From positions 90,887,749 through 90,951,748 of the forward strand of contig OX352762.1 of NCBI GenBank assembly GCA_947095585.1: a DNA stretch of 64,000 nt. The letters run 5' to 3'. The stretch's first letter is position 1, and the number at the start of each line of letters is the position of its first letter. Source of the DNA: Nephrocerus scutellatus. Lineage: Eukaryota > Arthropoda > Insecta > Diptera > Pipunculidae. The translations under genes and the position numbers were made by a program. This document shows positions 21,933 to 33,900 of this stretch, in pieces. Under the pieces are notes generated by a model, which worked only from the letters and a program-made list of their open reading frames with translations, was not told the DNA's origin and searched no databases.

Positions 21933-24900
21933 CTGTTGACATTCATTAGGAAAATTATGGTTGATTGTTGTGTAGTGGCGGTGGTGATGATTGTGTTGTT
22001 GGTAGAAACAATGAAACAAAAAATAACAGTGAAATATGAGAATGAAGTCAACAAATAATCGAGTTGGTAAATTATATGTAATATTAGTATAGTTGCAAGA
22101 GGGATGGGATAAGAGGTGTGGTGTAGTTGAGTGAATTTGTGTATTGTATGATGGTGGTCAGCTGGTCATTTATGTTGCAAAAAAAAAAGTTCTCCCAGTT
22201 AAACAAGTGCTTTCCTATTTTCATTCGTGTAAGTTGATCTTCGATGACAATTTTTACTTGGTATGGTATGGTTTATGGTATAAACACTTTACGCATCGCT
22301 TGAATCTGATACAGAAAATTTTATTAACATTAAGTGATCAGGCGATATTAAGTTGAATTTGAATTGACCACAAAAACATGTATTTAAAAAACAAGGGGCT
22401 GTGTTTCACAGATTAATCTACTTGGTCAACTCGATTTCAACAATATGGTGTGGCTAATGGGCTTACTCAAAACCAGTTACTGAGTGCGCGCAGTGCAACT
22501 GCAACCTAATCTCACTTTAACAAAAACCCAATAATATATTCTCAGATATTTTTTTATTAATTCGACACATATGATGACAACATTGAACAATGAACGATAT
22601 GTACAACAATGTTCAGTTTAGGAATTCGTTCTTCAGCCGTACACCAAGTATGTGGAATGCTGTGCCTAGCTCTTCGCTCTGTTTTACCACATCACTATGG
22701 TTCACAGGCATTCAAAGCTCATAGACTCCTCCTATTTTTTCCTTAACGCCCACGCTATGCATATAGCCGAGCTTTTTTAGGGTGCGAACGACTTCAGGCA
22801 TGCGCAAATTATAAAAAAAAAAATGAACGATATATGTACAACAATGTACAATATGTAAAACAATGAACGATATGTACAACAATGTACAACAATCTACGAT
22901 ATGTACAACAATGTACGATATCTACAACAATCTACGATATGTTCAAAAACGTACGACATATGTACAAAAAAGTACTATATATTAAACACTTAAAAAAGCA
23001 TACTTTTAGGCTGTAAGAGTAATTAGATTATTTTACATATAACGGACTAAAAGTTGAAATCATTATGCCTATGTCATCCAGTTTGGCATCCCTAAACTCT
23101 GGGCGTCCTTCCAGCGTAGGCTTGGCCGGCCTCGCTGTCGTATTCCATAAATACTTCCATAAAGCCTACCGAGCTTAGCTCTCTTCACGATGTCGACATC
23201 GCGGTAACGCTCGTAGATCTCATCATTATAGAGTCTCCGTAATCGTCCTTCCTCACATACGGGGCAAACAATTTTCTCTCGAACGCGGCTAAGAGGTAAG
23301 AATGCCTTTTCCTAAGCACCCAAGTCTCGGATCCATATGTAAGTACTGGTGCGCGAATTTCTGGTACCATGCTGTTATCGGCTGTTACAGTTGACCCGAG
23401 ATAGTTAAAGGATGGCACTACTTCAAATTCGCGCTCCACTATTTTAATTGCGGACCAATGTTGGATCTTCTACTCGCACACATGGCCACCATGTACTTTG
23501 TTTTGATCTCATTTATCCGCAGCCCCAGATTTTGTTCCGCCTGCTCGATCTGGATGTACAGCTATTCGGTTTCTACCAACGATGTCAATACCGTCTGCGT
23601 AAGACATCATCTGAATGAACTTATAGAGGATTGTTCCTCTCGCCGTTACGTCAGAGTCTCGGATCACTTTCTCCAACGCCAGGTTGAAGAGGACGCAGGC
23701 CAGTCCATTCCCTTGTCGGAGCCCGTTATATATTTTGAATGGGCTTGATAGTGATCCGGATATTTTTACTTGGCTTATAACATTGGTCATGGTCAACCTA
23801 CATAGTCGTGTTAGTTTATTTGGGATGCCGAATTCTCTCATGGCTTTATAAAGTTCTACTCTGGCTATGCTATTATGGGCGGCTTTAAAGTCTACAAACA
23901 GATGGTGTAGTCAATTTTGAAAATCTAGACATTTTTCCATCACCATCAGTTGTTGATTTGCCTGGGATGAAGCCACACTGGTATGGACCAATGATCCCTT
24001 TAGCGTATGGGGCTATCCTGTCGTGAAGGATAGATGAGAAAATCTTATACGCGGTACTCAACAACGTTATTCCACGATAATTACTGCAGGTTGTGATATC
24101 TCCTTTCTTATGTATGGGGCACAGGATGCCTCTTCGCCAGTCTTTTATCATAGCTTCTTCCTCCCATACTTGCACTGTTGTTTCATGAATTGCTTGGTGT
24201 AATGTGGGGCCTCCTATTTTAATCAGTTCCGCTGGGATCCCATCTGGCCCCTGGGCCATATTATTTTTTAGCCGATTTATCACTCTGCTAACTTTGTCTA
24301 TGTTTAGTGGCGGCAGCACAGTATGGTCTTCGGGGATTGGGTGAGCCTCCAATTCCTCAGTTAGCTAGTCCTTTAGCAATTCATGAAAGTGCTCTTCCAA
24401 TCGCTCTAAGATGCCTTTGAGATCAGCGATCATATTACCCTCTTTGTCTTTGCAGTATGTGCAACGCGGCGTATATTGCGTCATACCACGGACTCTTTGG
24501 TAGAACTTCAGGTTCGGGTTGTGGCGGCGGTCTATAAACACTTGGATTCGAGTTGCGAGTGGCTCCATCAGGAGATAGCCAGGTGGCTTTGTAGATATCT
24601 TTACGCCCAAACCTTGTACTCGCAACGACCAAATTATTACTTGCTGCCATCTCTAAGACTCGTTGTCCATTGTCATTAGTGTTCTCGTGTAAGCTATGGG
24701 TGCCATTGTACTGCCTGAATACTGGCTTCCTACCTATTTTAGCATTCATATCCCCCAGCATGGAGTTCCCGTTCGACTGATTCAAATAATTCTTCTTTTT
24801 CATCATCTGGGGAATCCTCTGTAGTTGCGTCAACGTTTATGAGGCTTATGTTCTTAAATCTGCCCCGCAAGCGAAGGGTACATAGCCGTTCATTTATTGC

Positions 24901-27900
24901 TTTAAAGCCGTAACGGTGGGTTCTTTGCAGACTAGAAACCACACCCCGAGGACATGATGTCTTGCATGACATGTCATATTCTGATTTTCCCTATTTCCCG
25001 TCCACCGCATCTCCTGGATTGCTGTTATGTCGGCTAGCTGCTGTGCAGCTCGAGCTCTATACAGTGAGCGTTCGTTCCATGAGAAAATTCTTAAATCGTT
25101 TAGCCGTTTTCGTTGCCGCGGTCATCGTCGTTCATCAGTGTATCCGAGGCTGATTTGGGGTACCGTAATATTGTTTTTTACGTGCGAGGTTATTGGCCTC
25201 GCGCCAACCTTACTTTGAAGAGACTAGCCCGATCATTTCGCTTTTTCTGTACAGGAGGAAAATTACCAGCGGCCATCACGTGGAGGTTTGATTGAACTTC
25301 CACCAGTCAGTGATAGTTGCGGCCACATGCATTTCTAAAGCATTCTGTGTTATTCGCCCTACTCTGCTGATGGCTGACCGCCGGAGCTTAAAGTAATTGG
25401 AACAAATAGTGTTATATTTTAGAACTCATTGTATGTAGAGCTTCCAGTATATGGCTTTTAAAAAATCTGATCCCCAGCGCATAAAACAGATCCTGCAGAA
25501 AAATATTTTGCTGACAAAAAATTGGACGAAGTGTTTTAATTAATAAATAATAATTATTCCATTAAGAAACTACCAAACTGAATTCGCGAACCAGATTTAT
25601 CCAACATAACATAAAATTACATTAATTAATAGCGAATAATAATGCCGAGTCGCAAAGGAAAGCGGGTTACTTCAGGCTATTGTATATGTTTGGCTCTCTG
25701 AGTAGATGTTCTTTCCATTTTCTTTTACTATGCGCTCAAAAGATTTCATGTTAAAAGGGTTTTACTGTAAGATTGCCGCTAAACTGAATGGCAGCCCGGT
25801 ACGAATCGGGTTAAACGGACACTTCGTGAATAAAAAACGAAAAATTTTGTTTACTCGAGACTCAAAACGACTGCTTTGAGTCGTTGCCGTTGAGTCGTCT
25901 TCTGTACATATTCCGCACTATTCTGCATTAAGCTGACTGGTTTTGAAAGTTAGTTTGAATATACGAAACTAAAGCAGCATAAATGATATTCATTTAAAGG
26001 CAATATTGCAAGTAAGCTCATCTATATCAATAATTACGCACACATTCGAACGCTTTGTGGTGTATGGCATGCATCTGAGTTCTGTGCTACGCATGATGCA
26101 CCCGACAATGCTAGACACGCGCTAATCTCAATTCAAATCCTCAGCAAAAATTTCGCTTGGTTAAAATTGTTTTTCCCATCCACAATAACTTATCGCCTAT
26201 TCAGTTCGCACCAAAATGTCCTGAATGGTGTCAACTATTAAAAAAAAACCATTATGAGAACGGAAATTTTGTTAGTAAATAAAATGCTTGTTTAATCCAT
26301 ATTCATACGAGGCTCACGTAAAACCACGCAATATTGTATATCATAAAATATAAAAATAATTATAATTATCTACGAAAAATACGTACAAGTGTGTATTTAT
26401 TAGGTGTGTCGACATATAGTGCAATATTTTTTACAAGAAACAAATTTTTATTTAACAACAAATAAATGGGGACAGAAAAATAAATTCATTTAACAACGTG
26501 TTTATAAATGATAATCGATGAACAAATTTGCTTTTGCAATTTGCAATTTGTGGTGAAATAACTTGGATGTGATCGGTAATACGCATATTAAACAAATTTC
26601 ATTTTTCATGGCCAATATTCCTGCTTTTGGGAAATATAACTCGAACATCAACACTTTTAATTCTAACATTCACAGCATAATTAAATCCGAAGAACATAAT
26701 AGAGTACAGTAAGTACTCTAAACGCTTATCAAACCTATAATCATTTTTATCGACGTGAAATTTGAAAACGAGTAAATCGACGGTTATGCTGCAAACTAAA
26801 CCACAAAACGTTAATTTCCAAAAATGATATAACAACAATCGATGAGATGATTATGTAGTCTCTTGAAATTGAAGCAATCTTTATAAACTCAATTTTTAAA
26901 TGTCGAGTAGTGTGTCGAAATGTTGGGAGGATTCCGTTGGTTTAAGAAACACAGGTTTTAGCCATGGGAGAGAATAATAGATTAGAGTTCCTTTCCTATA
27001 GTTTGCTATAAAACCAAATCCAAATTGAAAATAAAAGGTTATAAGTGGAGAAAGAAAAAGTAGCAGTAAACAATAAAATGGAGGTGTGGCCACAATAAGA
27101 CTTTCTTTTATGAACGGGGCCGGAATCTTCAGTAAATGTATATTATTATTTTTTTTAATTTCTCTTGCATTTCTCATGTGTGCTATAATATTTGAGATAT
27201 TTGCAACAACTCGAAAAACTGTCCAAGTAAACTGCCACTTCCGGTTGGCCGATTTCCGCAAAAATCAACTAGGACCCCTCCAAATTTATGTAAAGCTGAA
27301 ATATAAATTTTCATCTCCATCGAGTCAGCCGTCTGGGCTGTAGGTGGACAGAGACAGACAAACAGAGATTTTTTTTGCTTTTTTCTGATTTATGAGATAA
27401 AGAAATGGGTAAACTGCAAAAAATCCCGAGGTCAAAAATGTCCATGATTACTATACTCCCTTTTACTATGTAAAACAAAGTAAAAATTACCGAAAGCTGC
27501 ATAAAACAACAAAACAATTAAAAGCCTGACTTTGCAGTTGTTCCAGAGGACATAAAATTTGGAAAAAAAAATTGTATTTAGAGCATTCAAATCCGAATAA
27601 TCGAGTATTCGAATATCCGTTTAATTTGAGTATATTTTAAGTATTCGTTATTCGAATATTTATACGCGAATATAATTTAATAAGAAATGTTATGTTGTTG
27701 TCGACGACAGCCTATGCAGTGAACACAAAAGCCGCGTTCGATGGGACTGAATTAACTGAATTAGTAGGTGTATCTGAAGTAACAGAAGTTAAGAGACTCT
27801 TCGATGGACAGCTCTTTACTTCAGTTAAAAATAGGGCGAAAATGGGCAAATGAAGTAATTGAAGAGGAGTTCTGCTCGTGTGGTTACTTCAGATTAATAA

Positions 27901-30900
27901 CATTGACATTTATCTGAAGTGAAGAATACCAATCTAACAGTCTCTTCACTTCAGTAGCTCAATTTAAGGGAAGAGTCGCTCAATTAACCGAAGTGAAGAG
28001 TTGTCCGTTCACTCTAAAAAATTTTGAAACAGTTTTGTCCATCGGAGAAACATATGTGTTTAAAATATGAAGAAATCGGGCTAATTTTAAATATTTTTTT
28101 ATGGGCACCCCTCGGTCCACAGGGCCCGTTCACTCCAAAAAGTCTACAAAAAGTTTTGTCCATCGGAGATACACATGTCTTTAAAATTTGAAGAAAATAG
28201 GGTTAATTTTTTAAAAAAATTTGTATGGGACCTCACGACCCCGTGGCCCGGGGTCTCCAAAATGTTTACTAAAAGTGTTGTTTATACATACACATGTATA
28301 AAAAATTTAAAGAAAATCGGGTACATTTTGTAAAATATTTGTATAGGAGCCTCCCGGCCCTATAATAGAAAGGAGATATGCATGTGTGCAAAATTTCAAT
28401 GAAATCGGATTTTGGGAGGTGTGTTAAAAATTGATCTCAAGATTCCACGACAAACAAACACACGGACACGCGAAGTTAATATAGAGAATTTAAAAAGCAT
28501 CGCTGATTGAAATACTATCTTGACGTTTCGCTAAAGACGGCATCTCTAATCGTGCAATCAGATATTCAGAAGCAGTTAAGGGCTATGTTGAATATTAGGA
28601 TAAAATTAAGATGCCATCAAGTGAAGCCACCATCTGGAAATATGTTTACGATTATTATAATGAAAAAAAAAAACCTCTGACTGTTGATGAATGGACCGAC
28701 ATGAGCGCTATACGTTTTTTAAATGGAACCCTACGAACTTATGATAGCAGCAAAAAATTACATCAGAGTTTTGTGTTAGGTTTAGTCGAAACTAAAGAAA
28801 AAGCGGATGCTACAACCACTAAAATGTCTCTTAGAATTTACATCGATATAGAATCAGATATTGTGGCATCGACTCATGGTGGCGCGGCTGTCATGATTAG
28901 ATACGGCAATAATATAAGTGCAATTTCCCAATTGCGCTATAATAACGCATTGCACGTAGCAGTAATGGGTTCTTTATATAGCAATAGCAGGGAAATATGT
29001 AATAATATTTTTGTTGAACATTATCTGAAATCTGATGACATTTCAATACGTGAATCGGAATATAGTGAAATCGAAGATGATTTCCCTAACGGCGATGATA
29101 TTACCACTGACACCGAGTCAATTTATCTTGATACAATATTCCCATTAGAGAATGATAATGATAATTTTCTTTGGGCTACGGAAGAATCCTGCCTTAAATT
29201 TTTTCGAAAGTCTCCAGCCAAAGATATGTGATCGAGCAGACAAATAAATAACTTGGCTTTCTTATCGACTTAAAACCTAGATGGAATTCAATGGCTACGA
29301 TAGTGCAAAGATTTTTACGACTTAAAGATTGTGTTAATCACGCATTAGTTGATCTCGGTTATGAAACTGTGACTGAAAGGGAAAGCATTTTTTTACAAAA
29401 AATTGCTTGACGTATTGACTCCGCTTGAAATTGCAGTCAAAGAACTAAGCAAAGAAAATTTAACATTTGTGACAGCCGGGGGCGTCTAAAATCTTTTATT
29501 TAATTCTCTTACGGAAATCAACAGTGATTTAAGTAAAATCTTACTTAACGAAATTAAGAAACGAATGGATCAGAGAAGAGACAAAGCCATAACTAGCTTA
29601 TTGATATATTTTGAAACTGTAGCTATACCACGAGCAAGCGAATATTTTGATTACGCAACGAAAACTGCTGCGAAAACATTAGCGGAAGATCTCGGTAAGA
29701 GGCTTCTCGCCCCCCCTCAACCATCAAAGATATAACATATCCAGGGGATGAAAATAGTGATAACGAGTTGCAGTTTTCTTGTGATTTAAATGACTCACTT
29801 ACAGTCAAGAATCAATGGAAAAAAATATTGCAACTACAGCTGCAACTAACGATTAGCTCAATTATAGATTCCACGCTACAAGATACAGTAACAGTAGTAA
29901 TGCAAATCGCGGAAAGTAGTTTAAAAAAACTATTTTTGTTATTTAAATTCGTTAAACAAAGAACAGATAAATTGGACAATTTGTATAATGCTCTGTTTAC
30001 TATTAGCCCCACTTCAACAGAAACGGCGGGAAATCTAAAATCTAAAATGAGAAGTAGCCTAAAAATTATTTAATTACCGATTATTCATAGTTCCTATTAC
30101 TTATTTTATTATTCGAATACTATACTAACCGAATATTCAGATATTTAAAGAAAAAGTTATTCGATATTCGGATAACTCAAAATGTCGAATAACTGAATAT
30201 TTGTATTGGAGCCACTTGACCAAAGTGTCCAAGACCTTCCAAAATATGGCGGTTCTTTTTTTTAAATGCCAAACAGGCATTTTTAAAAGTTCTAAAAAAT
30301 TCAGAAAATTCAAATTCAGAATTTGATGGAACTTATTTTGAAACATCGACTTGCGATAGCGTAATTTTTAGATTTTTGGGAGCGAAAACATATAAAAACG
30401 AGGGTTTTTGCTAATAAATCTTAATTAAGTCTTTGGACTGAATTACAAATAGAGCTGAAAAGCTCGGCTTTACTATCTTATATAGAGATCTATCTGGATT
30501 ATAAAAAGCGATAGAAAAAGATTTTCGTTTTAATTTTTTCCTAAGTGGTGTTTGGCATATTGCTTATCAGCCAGCAGCAAGTAAGATTGCAATTACGTGG
30601 CTGATTGATAATACAAAAATCCGCCGTATTCAATAATGCAAATACAAAATTTTAAATGCGATTCGAATGCTCGCAGTAAATCCGCTAAGTTGAGTAATCT
30701 ATATGATTACAACAACGCGAATCCGTCATAATGCATTATTTTTCAAAATTTTAATTCAAAATTCTTTTCTTTTCTATTATTGATGTTTTACTTGATTTAG
30801 AACTATGTAGTAATAAAAAGATTATATCGGAGAGAACGAGAGTGTTAATTTATGGAGAGGAATTGTGTAGTGAAAAAACTAAATTCGAGAAAAATATAAA

Positions 30901-33900
30901 TACAATAGGATTGTTATTTTATCTCATTGAGAGGAAATCAAATTACTGGCTACTATTTCCTATGTGTGCATTTGTTCAAAAATGGACTACGGTTGCAATA
31001 TCTGGTCAGGCGCATCAAAGACTAGACTAGCATCTACTAGACTAGATAAAATAGAAACATGCGTGGTATTCTCACTGCTGAATAAAGTATTACAAAATCA
31101 ATCCATTTGGCAGAAAATATCGCTGCAATGTTAACTGGTTGTTACCAGCATTGCTCAAATGAATTAGCAAGCTGCATTCGGCTTTACCACTCATTAAACC
31201 ATAATACTGATGGCGCTTCAAATACTAATCAGTTTACCCTCACGCCAATCCGACGTCTGATAATTTCAGAAACTTTTTCTTCAGCTTTACAACACGAATG
31301 TGGAATGCTTTGCCAAACTATGCAAAGCCGCGCCATTTTAATCCACAGGCATTTAAAACCAACCTCTTTTCCTCTCCTCTTAATGGGCTTGATGTGCATT
31401 ATAGGGAGACAAATTTCACCCGTCGGAGATAAAATTAAAGTTAATGGTGCACTTACTCATTTTCTAGAAAAATGATGGTTCCTATGAAATCTGTTCAACA
31501 CACTGTCTACCTATTCACTCTTCTACAGTAAGAATAATTCAGCGAACATTGCTGAAGGCAACAAGACCCGTACATACTAAAAATTCGCTTTTGTGTCTCT
31601 GAGACCCACTCCATTATAAGTCGCAAGTCGAGTCGTTTTTGTGTGGGTTGGGAAATGTACATTGATAAAAGAAATATTAGGAATGAGTTGTGTTCAGTGG
31701 AAACCATGAATGACAAAACAAAAGTAACTCAAGTGATGGTGTATCGTGCAACAACAGCAATAATTGTTATTCAATAAAACAATTTGACGATTTTTCTTTG
31801 AATTTTAATATTTTTATTTAATTAAAAAAGTTTTTTACTAATGAAGTATAAAATTCGCAACTCCAATAAAATGAATTCGAATTTCGTTGTATAAGGTAAA
31901 TAAAAACATTTGCTCAAATGCAATGCATTTGCATCATTAGTTCTTTGAATAGAAAATATTCATATTTCACAGTCAGTTTATAGATAGAGGAAGTGAGTTT
32001 AAATTCTTTTTAAATGCCCAAAAAAATAAAGGAAAACTGATAAAAAATAATTGAAATTTTTCTAATAGCATGAAATAAAAAGAATTTTGTGTAAAATACA
32101 TGAGCGCAGTGGCTCAACTGATTAATGCTTTGAGAAACAGGAAAAGTGGGATGTTCAAAATACGAATCTCAGAAACTAGAAAGCTCTTTCACGTTCCCAC
32201 AAGTCGTCGTCTTGCAGACATGGCATTTAATTGTTGGTCACTTCTATTTGTGGGCAAACATATAACAAGCACAAGACGACGCGAGAATCTAGGCCTTTGC
32301 CCACAACGATCTGTTGCACCAAATATTATTATTATTTTTATTGTGAAATGTGAAGCGTTTTAAGAAGGGTGTAAGTGTAAAAACATTGTGAAAGACACTA
32401 TGTACCCATATGGATAGTCATTCATACCAGCACAACGATCCCAAAAACCAATAAAAGGTTATTAGGGAGTTGTTAAATGCAGCTGGAGTTTGCTTGTCAA
32501 CTTGAACGATCTCTTTAAAAAGTCAATAGGAAATTGTAGATCGCAGACATCATTTTACATATTAAGAAATGAAGTCATGCACGCCTATTTTTATAGATTC
32601 ACAATGTTTTAAACTTGCTGTTGTTTTGTATTGTTATTTCTAGGTTATTTTATGTTTTTTTAATTGTTAATTTATTAATTAATTTTGTCGAATTTTGTTA
32701 TTTTAAAAACAAATTTTATTGTTGCATGATGCACATTGCTTTTTCTTCACTAAATTAAAAAAAGCGATAAAATGTCACGAGTGGCTTGTGTTTTGTCAGT
32801 CACTGTAGAGTATACAGATCGATAGGAAGCAAATTTTGATGGATTTTTTCATTCATTTAGAGATGGGCAAAAGATTATAATAAAAGAAAGAAACAAATTA
32901 GATCCGAAGATCAAAAGAAAAAATTTGATGATACCTTTTAAATAAATTTCACAATTTGACTTGCACTTTAATTTGCTTCACAAAAGTGGTACGTACTAAT
33001 TAAGACTATTATGACTATGCTTTACCTCTGTTGCGTACAAGATATCAAGAATCTTTTGAATTAATGGATGTGGCTCTCCCTCATCGGCATCTTGACATCT
33101 GTGGGGGTTACAGTATTAAAATTAGAAAAATGGCCGTCAAATGAAAATTAAATGCCCTTACAGAATTTCAATATCTCTCAGCTTGCTAAAATAGAAGTCT
33201 CTTTCCTTTTCAAGGCCCTCTAAATTCAGTCTCATGTCCATTATCTGCAAAGGAAATGAAACAGGAGATGCGTTTGTGTGATAAGTTTTAAAACACAACA
33301 TATTTTGACAACTTACTTGAGTTGACAGCTCCTCAACCTGTTGATTCGATACTGTGTTCACCTGTTCGGCGGCCTTCTTCACAGCTCCGGTGTTATTTGT
33401 CGATGGCGCTGGCTTGGATGATGCAACTGGCGCCGCTGCTCTTGGTGGAACTTTTGAAACTATTGTTTATCAAAAAGTTGTAAAGTTTGTGATGTACAGA
33501 AGGAGAAAAAAAACAAAGTTGACATTAGCTTCTATTTTCGTAATCTTAAAAAAAATACTACTTCCGTGTGGGTAGCAACTATTTAAGCGAGTTACAAATA
33601 TCTCACCCCACTTAAATTGCTACTTCCGCCTACTATTTTAACAAAACGTGAAGCACGAGATATGTCGATCGAAACTTATTTACATCGAGTGCAAGTGCAA
33701 TTGCATTTGCGTTTGATCGAGACGAAAATGGCAAGGACAAGTATGTTAATAATGTGCTCTCAATTTTGTTAAATAAAAGGAAAAGTAATGTATGAAAGAA
33801 TATTAATAATAAGCAGATGCATATATTGCATTTATATACATCATTTATATAAATAATGTATGTCATTTACCACAAAAAAGCGAGAAAAATAAAAAGTTAC

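Larger units (their letters stand above)
27585..30205 (+). mobile_element. hAT-type DNA transposon relic
   Basis: Both edges are rich in the motif TATTCGAATA and its variants: 27594-27670 on the left and 30108-30205 on the right. This is the style of subterminal repeats in many insect hAT elements. The bases outside (ATTTAGAG left, TATTGGAG right) agree at 5 of 8 places, weakly consistent with an 8-bp target duplication. The interior encodes a broken hAT transposase. A foldback segment (27728-28012) and satellite units (28015-28440) sit between the left edge and the gene. Confidence 0.65.

Noticed and set aside
26599..27261. Membrane-protein genes on the minus strand
   Set aside because: They are hydrophobic because of AT-rich codons, without conserved motifs, and one overlaps the block repeated at 38264-38340.
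28611..29231. Host gene of 206 aa
   Set aside because: It matches the core of hAT transposases in motif order, lacks the catalytic Asp and continues in broken frames downstream. It is a transposon relic.
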